A DNA stretch of 64,000 nucleotides from assembly GCA_023431185.1 (NCBI GenBank), contig JAEYXS010000076.1, positions 62,001 through 126,000 on the forward strand, read 5' to 3'. The position numbers and the translations under genes were made by a program. Below the pieces are notes generated by a model, which had not been told where the DNA came from, searched no databases, and saw nothing but the letters and a program-made list of their open reading frames with translations. The stretch comes from Verrucomicrobiota bacterium (GTDB lineage: Bacteria > Verrucomicrobiota > Verrucomicrobiia > Limisphaerales > JAEYXS01). This document shows, piece after piece, positions 43,708 to 50,964 of this stretch. Each line of letters opens with the position of its first letter. The first letter of the stretch is position 1.

Positions 43708-43910
43708 TGGCAAAGCGGAGAGTGTTATATTACCGCCCTACAGTTTTTCGCAAGCAGAATGTTCATTACTTTTACATTTTACAAATCCGTAACTTCCGCA
43801 GAGCAAAAACCCTCAATTATTAGAGTAACTTAACATAAATCCAGCTGATAAAGTTAGTTGCAAGACCAACCTAAACCAACATAGCAACAGGCCGTTCCAA
43901 GCCATTAAAA
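43708..43910. other. AT-rich intergenic region
   Basis: About 200 bases between the start of the giant gene and the end of the permease pair. Both flanking genes are on the minus strand. It is clearly more AT-rich than its neighbours and holds the putative promoter of the giant gene. I see no hairpin terminator after the permease stop and no other gene. Confidence 0.6.
43727..43754 (-). promoter_or_regulatory. Possible promoter of the giant gene
   Basis: On the minus strand CTTGCG (43,749-43,754) and TAATAT (43,727-43,732) are separated by 16 bases, giving a weak -35/-10 pair. Transcription would start about 10-15 bases before the ATG. The region upstream (43,741-43,870) is AT-rich unlike the coding DNA around it. 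The fit to consensus is modest and other start points in the AT-rich stretch are equally possible. Confidence 0.25.
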
Positions 43911-45617
43911 TCATCCCCTCATCCGCTTCATCTTGGCCACCAAAACACCCGCCCATTTGCCCAACCAACCGAGTAACGTTAGCGGCTCCACGGTCGCGTA
44001 ACGTGTCATCGCAATGCTCCGAAAATCTCCCAGCAGACGCCTTCTCGCGTGCCGATACCAGAGCCAGCTCCATGTCAGGCTGATAACAAACCAAGACACC
44101 GCTACGAACCCAAATGACTCAAAGGGCCGTCGGGTAATATATAGTACGGTAAGAGATACGATCACATTCAAGACATACACGACCGTCCAAGGCTGGGCCA
44201 AAATCGCGACCGCTGCTTCCGTGCCGGCATTCTTGCTGACCTTGGCCACCATGCCCTTCCACATTGCCACCCAAGGCAACACCAAGCAATCTACCCACAG
44301 GATGATCAATCCTCCCGCCAGCAGCAGCCCGCCGACCACTTTTGGCATCATTGGCTTTAGTTCCAAAAGCATAAAAAACAGCCCTATCTCCAGCACGGTT
44401 ACAATCAATAATGGCTTCTTGAATACCCGCTGAACAGACAACCATTGACCGTGTAAAATCTCCGGCACACTGATCGAAGTACACAGCAAAAGCTCCAATG
44501 CCCCGCTCTCCCGATCCGCCGCCAATCGCTTCGCGGATTCCAAGGCTATGCCCGCCTTAAAAATTGAGTTAGTTAAAACACAGAAGACCGCTATTGATTC
44601 CCAACTGAACCAACTGCGCCCCACCAAAATCCGCAGTGTGAACCACGCCAAAATCATTACCGCCAACACCACCCATGGCAGCGCCCCCTTAAACCTTTCC
44701 CGGCTGGTCAGCCAGTGTATAGCATTGATATCCAACATCCGCGCCCGGCTCGTGGCCATCGTGCTGCTGCTCCCGTAAACCACCTTCCGCCACCATTGCT
44801 GGAGATTGAACTGGCGCTTGGTTGCCGCCCGCTCCTGCCAGGTTCGGGGAGCCAGCCAGGTGGCCAGCCCGAGTGTTCCCATCCCTAGTATCAGCATCAC
44901 CCCGTTCGACAGCCAGAACCAGTCGGCGCTCCGCTGATATACCAGATCCAAACCCGTGCTGAAAGCGATCATCGGACTGGTCACACAAAAGGGGCCCCAA
45001 TAGTTCATCCCGCGAAAATGAGGCGGGAAGTCATTCAGCCAGCCCCAGGCAAGTCCAAGCAACGGACCGGCACCAGAGAGGATCAGCATAACGAGAAAAG
45101 CCCAAACCCGGGTCCGGTTCGCATCCTTGCCCAGGCATGAAACCGCCAGTCCCACACTTAGCGACAGAAAAAGCACGTTCAGTGACGCCAGCGTGAGTCG
45201 CATCATCGCCGCCCCCGACACCCCGCCAAATAAAAACATCACGGCCACCAGAGGCAGGAGGGCCATAGCCCCATAGACCGCCCCCAGTGAAGACGATGCC
45301 ATCTTCCCCAGCACGATGTCGTAACCGCGCAGGTTCGTCAGAAAGAGCAACCCCAGTGTCCCCTCCCTCTTCTCACTGCTGATCGTATCGGAAGTAAGCT
45401 GGCAGCCGCCAAAAAGGCACATCATGAACAGGATGCCGAAGCTCATAAAAAAGAGCTGCTGCCCCACCATGTGCGGGGGCATGCCGTACCGGGCGGAAAT
45501 CGCGAAGATCACGAACAGTCCGGAGGCCGTCAATGCCATGGACATCCGTGCCCGGTAGGTAATGGGACTGCGCGCCGCCATCCTTAGCTCCCGTTCCACT
45601 ATGGGCAGGGCTTTCAT
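43911..45617 (-). CDS. ABC-2-type transporter permease (second of a tandem pair)
   Basis: 568 residues with about a dozen hydrophobic segments in two halves. The N-terminus reads MKALPIVERELRMAARSP, followed by a first membrane span, then the conserved KREGTLGLLFLTNLRGYDIVLGK segment (residues about 82-104) typical of ABC-2 permeases of the NosY/GldF type. A second half begins near residue 300 with INAIHWLTSRERFKG and repeats a similar order (ESGALELLLCTSISVPEIL), so it looks like two fused permease halves. The start overlaps the stop of the upstream paralogue in ATGA, implying translational coupling. No ABC ATPase lies beside it. The substrate is unknown. Confidence 0.85.
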   Translation of the reverse strand: MKALPIVERELRMAARSPITYRARMSMALTASGLFVIFAISARYGMPPHMVGQQLFFMSFGILFMMCLFGGCQLTSDTISSEKREGTLGLLFLTNLRGYDIVLGKMASSSLGAVYGAMALLPLVAVMFLFGGVSGAAMMRLTLASLNVLFLSLSVGLAVSCLGKDANRTRVWAFLVMLILSGAGPLLGLAWGWLNDFPPHFRGMNYWGPFCVTSPMIAFSTGLDLVYQRSADWFWLSNGVMLILGMGTLGLATWLAPRTWQERAATKRQFNLQQWWRKVVYGSSSTMATSRARMLDINAIHWLTSRERFKGALPWVVLAVMILAWFTLRILVGRSWFSWESIAVFCVLTNSIFKAGIALESAKRLAADRESGALELLLCTSISVPEILHGQWLSVQRVFKKPLLIVTVLEIGLFFMLLELKPMMPKVVGGLLLAGGLIILWVDCLVLPWVAMWKGMVAKVSKNAGTEAAVAILAQPWTVVYVLNVIVSLTVLYITRRPFESFGFVAVSWFVISLTWSWLWYRHARRRLLGDFRSIAMTRYATVEPLTLLGWLGKWAGVLVAKMKRMRG

Positions 45618-47284
45618 CGTGTCGGCCTTTTGTCAGGTGTCACCATGTCATTCACCAGTTGGCCCATGCGTTTCCAGAAGGGCAGCTTCGGCACCGGACT
45701 GTATCGCTCCATCGCCCGCGTCCGGAACTCCTCCCGCAACCGGCTTTTGGCCCGGGCATTCCACCACCCCGGAACCCCGAACATCACAGCCGGCCAGAGC
45801 AAAACGAAGCCAGCACCGCCGGTCACGCAAGATACCGGGATCAACCCCACATAGAACAGCACCCACGGCATCGTCAGAACCGCACTGATCGTTTGCTGAC
45901 GCGCCTTGCCAGGCGGCATGGCAGAGAGCCCCTTCCACATGCCCACCCAGCAGAGAGCGTGATAATCTACCACCAGCATCCCCAAGGTCAGCAGCAGGAA
46001 GAGCATGAAAGCACTGAACACCCCGTCACTCACCTTCATTGTGCTGCAGCAAAGTATGAAAAAACCTATCTGCACCCCTGCCGTAGCGAGGAATGGCAGC
46101 AAAAACCGCTTCCGCAAGGAGGTGAGTTGTCCTTTTAGTATCTCCTCCTCCTTCAGGGTGGTGGTCAGGATCAGCTCCAGCGCCCCGGTCTGGCGATCTT
46201 CGCTGAGCCATTTGCTGGCTTCCCCGGCCAGGGATAGTTTCATCGCTGAGTTCAAGATCAAGACCAGCGCCACCCCGGTTCCCAGATTCAGCTGATCCGC
46301 CTGCCACACAAACAGCATCACCCCCAGCACCACCAGCCACCAATATCCCCAGACCATCTTACCCGCCCAACGATCCCGGCTGGTCAGCCAGTATATCGGG
46401 TTTTCCTCCAGCTTCTTCGCCCGCTCCTGCGCTCTGACTTCACTCGCCCGGCCATCTGCGGGCGCAGTCTTGCATTTCGTCGCTTTTTTCTCCTCCCCCT
46501 TCTCCTGCCACCTCCGGGGCGCTTGCCAACAAGCCAGCCCTAGGAATACCCAGCCGTAGATCTGCACCAGCCCGTTCATTATCAAAAAGGCCGTCGTCCC
46601 GCCCATGCGTGCTGGCGATACCGAACTCACAAAGGTCATCACCGGTGAAGTCGCCAGAAACGTTGCCCATTGAGATTGCGTGGCCGAATCCAGCGAACCA
46701 TTCGCCCAGAACCAGATCAGCCCGATTAAAGGTCCACCCGCCAGCAATCCCATGATCAACCCCGAAGCCATCCCCTTGGCCTGCCGCTCCTGCACACACA
46801 GGACCGATGCCAGCAAACCCGCGCTTAATGACAGGAACAGCACATTACCGCAACTCACCACCAACCGTAAAACCGTCCAGCCATCCACCCCACCCATCAG
46901 GAAAATCACACTGACCACCGGCAAGATCCCCAAGAGCGAATATACCCCGCCGATGGATGAAGAAACCAGCTTGCCCAGCACGATGTCATACCCCTTCAAG
47001 TCGGTCAGGAAAAGGAATCCCAGCGTCCCTTCCCGCTTTTCGCGGCTGATGGAATCCGCCGTAGTATGCACCCCCGCAAAGAGACAGACGAGAAACAAAC
47101 CTCCGAAGCACACATAGAGCATCGTCTTACCCATTACCTGCGTGGGCGCGCCCTGATACAGGCTGTATGCCATGAAAAGGAATACGATGGCCCCCACCAG
47201 CGGCACCATGTACCGGCTGCGGTAAAGTAACGGGCTGCGTGCTCCCACCCGCAACTCCCGCTCGACTATCGGTAATACCGTCAT
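45614..47284 (-). CDS. ABC-2-type transporter permease (first of a tandem pair)
   Basis: Paralogue of the next gene with the same plan: VLPIVERELRVGARSP at the start, KREGTLGFLFLTDLKGYDIVLGK in the first half, ENPIYWLTSRDRWAG opening the second half and QTGALELILTTTLKEEEILKG after it. I chose ATG at 47,282-47,284 (556 residues) because it is preceded by GGGAGGGAATC and aligns with the paralogue; an in-frame ATG 57 bases upstream would add an unlikely hydrophilic tail. The gene ends in the ATGA overlap with the downstream permease. The two probably form a heteromeric channel that needs an ATPase encoded elsewhere; this is inference. Confidence 0.85.
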   Translation of the reverse strand: MTVLPIVERELRVGARSPLLYRSRYMVPLVGAIVFLFMAYSLYQGAPTQVMGKTMLYVCFGGLFLVCLFAGVHTTADSISREKREGTLGFLFLTDLKGYDIVLGKLVSSSIGGVYSLLGILPVVSVIFLMGGVDGWTVLRLVVSCGNVLFLSLSAGLLASVLCVQERQAKGMASGLIMGLLAGGPLIGLIWFWANGSLDSATQSQWATFLATSPVMTFVSSVSPARMGGTTAFLIMNGLVQIYGWVFLGLACWQAPRRWQEKGEEKKATKCKTAPADGRASEVRAQERAKKLEENPIYWLTSRDRWAGKMVWGYWWLVVLGVMLFVWQADQLNLGTGVALVLILNSAMKLSLAGEASKWLSEDRQTGALELILTTTLKEEEILKGQLTSLRKRFLLPFLATAGVQIGFFILCCSTMKVSDGVFSAFMLFLLLTLGMLVVDYHALCWVGMWKGLSAMPPGKARQQTISAVLTMPWVLFYVGLIPVSCVTGGAGFVLLWPAVMFGVPGWWNARAKSRLREEFRTRAMERYSPVPKLPFWKRMGQLVNDMVTPDKRPTR

Positions 47285-47399
47285 GATTCCCTCCCCCTCA
47301 TCTCCCAGCTTAACTCCTGTTCCTTGATACTCGCCGCCCAAGCCTTACCATGCAAGCGACTCGACACAAATGGGGATAAATGTCTCCGGTGAAAAAGAA

Positions 47400-47489
47400 T
47401 GGCGGAAGGGGTGGGAGTCGAACCCACGGTAGGGGTTAACCTACGTCTGATTTCGAATCAGGTGCCTTAAACCACTCAGCCACCCTTCC
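47400..47489 (-). tRNA. tRNA-Ser(CGA)
   Basis: The minus strand folds as a class II tRNA. The acceptor stem GGAAGGG pairs with CCCTTCC, the D arm contains GAGTGGTTTAAGGC, the anticodon loop is TTCGAAA with anticodon CGA (47,453-47,455), there is a long variable arm, and the T loop is GGTTCGACTCC. Discriminator G and an encoded CCA (47,402-47,400) complete it. The long variable arm and anticodon give serine, reading UCG. The outermost anticodon-stem pair looks mismatched. It lies about 100 bases downstream of rtcB on the same strand. Confidence 0.95.
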
Positions 47490-47592
47490 GACCATGTCCT
47501 AAAGTCTTTCCAAACTCCGCCCCTCCCCGCAAGCCCGTATTTCACCTTTTCAACCTTTCTCACCCTTCGCACCTCTCACCTCGCCCATTCCT

Positions 47593-48993
47593 TCAGTCCT
47601 CCGCCCTTTCCCCCGCCTGCGCCATCTTCACCAGCTTCGGATCAAACTGCCCCAACACCTCCACCAGATCCTTCTGCGCCTCCATCACCTGATGGATATC
47701 CTTATACACCCCCGGCACCTCATCGATACCCGCCGAGATCAGATGCACCCCGCGCTCCTTCAAGAGCCGGTTCACCTTGCTCCACTCGAAACTCTCCGTC
47801 GCCTTCTTCCGGCTCATCACGCGACCCGCCCCATGCGAGGCCGATTGCAACGAAGCCGCATTCCCCTTCCCGCGCACTAGGAATCCCGGCGTCGCCATCG
47901 AGCCCGGAATGATCCCCAACACACCCTCACCCGCCGGCGTCGCCCCCTTGCGATGCACGATCACCTCCCGCTCCACCCCCTCGATGACATGCCGCTCCTT
48001 CCACGCAAAGTTATGATGATTCTCCACATCCAATAACACCTCGAGCCCCAAGTGCTCCGCGATGTGCTGATGGATCAGCGAATGATTCGCCGCCGCATAA
48101 CGCCCCATCAACTCCATCGCCGCCCAATACTCCTGCCCCTCGGCCGACTCCATGGACAACCACGCCAAATGCTTATGCTCCTTCGGCAAATCCGCATGTA
48201 GGTCCATCGCGATGCTACTATACCGATCACACACCGCCGCTCCCGTCCCACGGCTCCCGCTATGGCTTAACAGAGCGACATACTCGCCCGGCGGCAACCC
48301 ATTCACTTCGTTCTCAGCCGTGAACCGCCCAAACTCCACAAAATGATTCCCACTCCCGCTCGTCCCCAGTTGCGCCCACGCCCGATCCTTATTCTGCTTC
48401 GTCACCGGGCTCACACTCCAATCCTCATCCAGCACCGCATGCTGCCGCCGATTCTGGAACGTCGCCCCCACACCGAACCGCGTCTCCGCCTCGATCGCCT
48501 TGATCAACTTCTCCCGCTTGCGATCCAGCTCTCGCAACGGCAGATCCAGCACCGTCAACTTCATACGGCACGCGATATCCACCCCCACCGCATACGGGAT
48601 CACCGCATTCTCCGTCGCCAACACCCCGCCGATCGGCAGCCCGTAGCCCACATGCGCATCCGGCATCAACGCCCCGCGCACCGACACCGGGAGCTGACAC
48701 GCCCGCGCCATCTGGTTCACCGCCTCCGGCTCCAGCCCCTCGCCCCACTGCTGCCACCCCGCATGCGTCTGCCGCAGCGCCCCCGCCGACTGCATCCGCA
48801 CCAACGCCTGCGCAAACTCCCCCCGCAACTCATCCTCCACGAACCGCGCCGGATCCTTCACGATCGCCTCCGCCTCCGCCAACAGCTTGGACTTGTCCAA
48901 CCCCTTCAAGATATACCGCGAAATAAAATCCACCCCCCGCCGCGTCGCATCCCCCGGCGGCACTCCTAAACGAATTAAGTCTTTCGTGTTCAT
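47593..48993 (-). CDS. rtcB: RNA-splicing ligase RtcB
   Basis: 466 residues, all core RtcB motifs present. MPDAHVGYGLPIGGV (110-124) and GVDIACRM (137-144, metal-ligand Cys142) come first, then SGSGNHFVEFG (212-222), LSHSGSRG, HRKGATPAGEG (347-357) and SASHGAGR (384-391). His387 is the expected site of guanylylation. RtcB joins 2',3'-cyclic phosphate or 3'-phosphate RNA ends to 5'-OH ends using GTP and manganese, in tRNA splicing or RNA repair. An upstream gene ends 6 bases before its ATG, so it is most likely the last gene of a three-gene unit. The divergent rtcR suggests control by a sigma-54 activator. Confidence 0.97.
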   Translation of the reverse strand: MNTKDLIRLGVPPGDATRRGVDFISRYILKGLDKSKLLAEAEAIVKDPARFVEDELRGEFAQALVRMQSAGALRQTHAGWQQWGEGLEPEAVNQMARACQLPVSVRGALMPDAHVGYGLPIGGVLATENAVIPYAVGVDIACRMKLTVLDLPLRELDRKREKLIKAIEAETRFGVGATFQNRRQHAVLDEDWSVSPVTKQNKDRAWAQLGTSGSGNHFVEFGRFTAENEVNGLPPGEYVALLSHSGSRGTGAAVCDRYSSIAMDLHADLPKEHKHLAWLSMESAEGQEYWAAMELMGRYAAANHSLIHQHIAEHLGLEVLLDVENHHNFAWKERHVIEGVEREVIVHRKGATPAGEGVLGIIPGSMATPGFLVRGKGNAASLQSASHGAGRVMSRKKATESFEWSKVNRLLKERGVHLISAGIDEVPGVYKDIHQVMEAQKDLVEVLGQFDPKLVKMAQAGERAED

Positions 48994-48999
48994 AACTTC

Positions 49000-49701
49000 C
49001 TATCCCTTCTGAAACGCATTCAAAGCATCAATGCACTCTGCCAACGTTTTCGCAAAATCAGCCGCTTCATTCTCATAATAAATTTCCATTAATCGTCCCG
49101 CTGTTTCTCTAGCCTCAAGCCATGCTCTGACTTGCTGTGGCCCGCTGGTCACATCATCCCAAAATGCATTTTGCAGAATCCACCCATCTTGGACTGCCTC
49201 CAGCAATCGGCCATAAGCAACCTTGGACCTGGCTTCCACCCACAGTTCCAGATAGGGCTGCAAATCCTCCCCAATGATACCAACGCAGCATATCCAATCC
49301 GAGGCTTCTAGCGGATGCGTCTCTTTCATGAGCAGCTCCTTCCAGACCGACATCAGAAATCCCTTAACCGCTAACTGTTCCTCCTCTGGCCATTTCAACC
49401 AGTTCGCGTAGCCCAACTTGCCAATGATGATCTCCGCATCGTACATTATGGCTCCGGCTGAAACCAATTCGAGAATCCGAGGCAGAAAGTGTTTAAAATC
49501 CTCCTCTGTTCCCCAAGTCGTCAGTGCATGACTCGCATAATGCGTTAAATTCTCCGCTGGCAGATCTCGTAACGGAGCCGTCCGCAATGCCAGGTGGTCT
49601 TTCACCTCCACACAGCAAGAACAACCCTCAACCACTTGGGCCAACGGATAATTGGCGAACACGCGATACAACTGCTCAATACTTGTTTTCAATTCGTTCA
49701 T
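49000..49701 (-). CDS. Uncharacterised protein in the rtcB operon (gene 2)
   Basis: 233 residues, mostly helical in appearance, acidic, no signal peptide or membrane span. I chose the ATG at 49,699-49,701 because GGGAGAAG lies just upstream; an upstream in-frame ATG would overlap the previous gene. Near the N-terminus there is a CSCC cluster (about residues 26-29 of this start), then LTTWGTEEDFKHFLPRILEL and two repeats rich in Trp and Leu. It lies 13 bases after the previous gene's stop and 6 bases before rtcB, so co-transcription is very likely. I do not recognise a family. The clustered cysteines could bind a metal, but that is speculation. Confidence 0.8.
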   Translation of the reverse strand: MNELKTSIEQLYRVFANYPLAQVVEGCSCCVEVKDHLALRTAPLRDLPAENLTHYASHALTTWGTEEDFKHFLPRILELVSAGAIMYDAEIIIGKLGYANWLKWPEEEQLAVKGFLMSVWKELLMKETHPLEASDWICCVGIIGEDLQPYLELWVEARSKVAYGRLLEAVQDGWILQNAFWDDVTSGPQQVRAWLEARETAGRLMEIYYENEAADFAKTLAECIDALNAFQKG

Positions 49702-49714
49702 CGCTTCTCCCGTC

Positions 49715-50542
49715 TCAATACGGTGCCACAATCGCATCAAACTTCATCTCATTAAAATCCCTCAACATCTTCTCCTTGTACAAATGTCCCTTCCCCAACT
49801 TGGCCGTCCATAACTGCCCATTCGTCGCCCACACCAATCGTTCACCTTCCTCATCCCACTCCGCCCATTCCCATTCCGGGAAGGCGAGTCGCGTTCCCGT
49901 CGGTTCATGGATCAACTCATGCGCATCCCAATAACATCCCTTTCCCGGCGGCGCACCGATCTCCGCATAAGCGTGCTTCTTCATCACCCAGGACTTCGGC
50001 AACTCTTTCAAGAAGATCGTCGCCCCGTCCTCTTCCGCCTCCTGCATCACCCAGCCATCCCGCTGCAAACGATGGTAGTAAACTCCCAAGCACTCTCCGC
50101 CATAAGCCTCTTTGAAGGGATAACCGGCCACTTGCTCCAGCTTCTTGTTCACCAAAGTCTTCACATGCCCATAGCCTTCGTTCATCCAGAACTTACGGTC
50201 CGTCATGAATAACCCGCCCCCGTGCCAGCAATCACCCTTCGCATACAAAGCCACCGCCTTCAGATACGGCACCCGCGAGATCGCCGTCCAAGAACCCTTC
50301 ACTTTGGAATCCCACTTCCCATTCATCGCGAAATAGATGAAATGCTCACCATCCGGCGACAAGTCCGAGCGACGCTCATAAATCCGCCCCTTCATCCACT
50401 GCCCCAACTTGAACGTATCGCGTTTCCGATCCCACAAGATCGTGCAAACCGACTTCGACGGTCCGCGCCGGATGACCACCCCCACCTCAGCCTCGCGAGC
50501 CAAGAGCACATGCAACCGCGCTGGAAATTTCTTTTGCCCCAT
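49715..50542 (-). CDS. Uncharacterised protein in the rtcB operon (gene 1)
   Basis: 275 residues from the ATG at 50,540-50,542, chosen because GAGG lies about 7 bases upstream. The protein is soluble and very rich in Trp, Lys and aromatic residues. Recurrent phrases such as DLSPDGEHFIYFAMNGKW, YERRSD, WTAISRVPYLKAVALYAKGD and DEEGERLVWATNGQLWTAKL look like beta-propeller blades (TolB/WD40 style), but this is only an impression from the DG-containing turns. It is the first gene of the unit leading to rtcB and stands opposite rtcR. No function is assigned. Confidence 0.8.
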   Translation of the reverse strand: MGQKKFPARLHVLLAREAEVGVVIRRGPSKSVCTILWDRKRDTFKLGQWMKGRIYERRSDLSPDGEHFIYFAMNGKWDSKVKGSWTAISRVPYLKAVALYAKGDCWHGGGLFMTDRKFWMNEGYGHVKTLVNKKLEQVAGYPFKEAYGGECLGVYYHRLQRDGWVMQEAEEDGATIFLKELPKSWVMKKHAYAEIGAPPGKGCYWDAHELIHEPTGTRLAFPEWEWAEWDEEGERLVWATNGQLWTAKLGKGHLYKEKMLRDFNEMKFDAIVAPY

Positions 50543-50714
50543 ATCGATCCTCAATTTTCTACCATTCCCCAAGTTTCATAAACCCGTTAATACACAATCG
50601 TCCTCGAACCGCCCAACGGCTGATAGGGCTGGCTGCCCGCCCCGATTCCGAGTCGGGGTCCTCAGCCGGCCGCCCCTTTCCTCAGCCGAGGAACGAGGCT
50701 CTAACTCCCCGTCT

Positions 50715-50751
50715 TTCGATGTTCGATGTTGGGCGTTCGATGTTCGATGTT
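50715..50751. repeat. Direct repeat of TTCGATGTTCGATGTT
   Basis: Two perfect copies of the 16-mer TTCGATGTTCGATGTT are separated by GGGCG; each copy is itself two TTCGATGT units. They lie midway between two divergent units, so they could be binding sites for a regulator such as RtcR, or a neutral dispersed repeat. Confidence 0.8.
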
Positions 50752-50777
50752 TCTCAAATTTTCTTTTTGTGCCTTCT

Positions 50778-50830
50778 GCGCCTCTTTGTGGCCATTCTTC
50801 CTTATTCCCCTATATCACCTTCCGTGCCAA
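50778..50830 (-). promoter_or_regulatory. Candidate sigma-54 (-24/-12) promoter elements for the rtcB unit
   Basis: Two weak minus-strand candidates. TTGGCACG-GAAG-GTGAT (50,830-50,814) has a perfect -24 box but GA instead of GC at -12. TGGCCACAAAGAGGCGC (50,794-50,778) keeps the invariant GG-N10-GC but is otherwise poor. RtcR is a known sigma-54 activator of rtcB, which makes a -24/-12 element expected here. Transcripts from either would carry a 5' leader of about 225-260 bases before the first gene. Confidence 0.35.
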
Positions 50831-50964
50831 CTCACTTCAGCCTTCGATTAAAAACACCCAATCACCTCACCATCAGATACTTAGACCTACAAAACCAAAA
50901 TCCATACCTCACACCTCATAATTCACAATTGTATCCCACTGGCTAGCTCTTTATCCTATCCGCT

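Larger units (their letters stand above)
50543..50964. other. Divergent intergenic region between the rtcB unit and rtcR
   Basis: 422 bases with no convincing gene. From left to right it holds a 6-bp hairpin (CCCCGA/TCGGGG, 50,640-50,658), two copies of TTCGATGTTCGATGTT (50,715-50,730 and 50,736-50,751), a C/T-rich stretch (about 50,760-50,815) containing the phrase TTTGTGCCTTCTGCGCCTCT, and candidate sigma-54 elements. The short direct repeats and the C/T-rich phrase resemble dispersed intergenic repeats of Verrucomicrobia; I judge this from familiarity, not from a search. Confidence 0.6.

Noticed and set aside
43911..47284. Permease pair as the exporter of the giant RTX protein
   Set aside because: They are ABC-2-type permeases without HlyB-type ATPase, HlyD or TolC features; adjacency alone is not evidence.
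47285..47341. N-terminal extension of the first permease
   Set aside because: The start at 47,284 has GGGAGGGAATC just upstream and aligns with the paralogue; the extension is hydrophilic and unsupported.
48343..48969. Plus-strand frame of 208 codons opposite rtcB
   Set aside because: Arg/His/Pro-rich translation, fully inside rtcB, whose catalytic motifs are all present on the minus strand.
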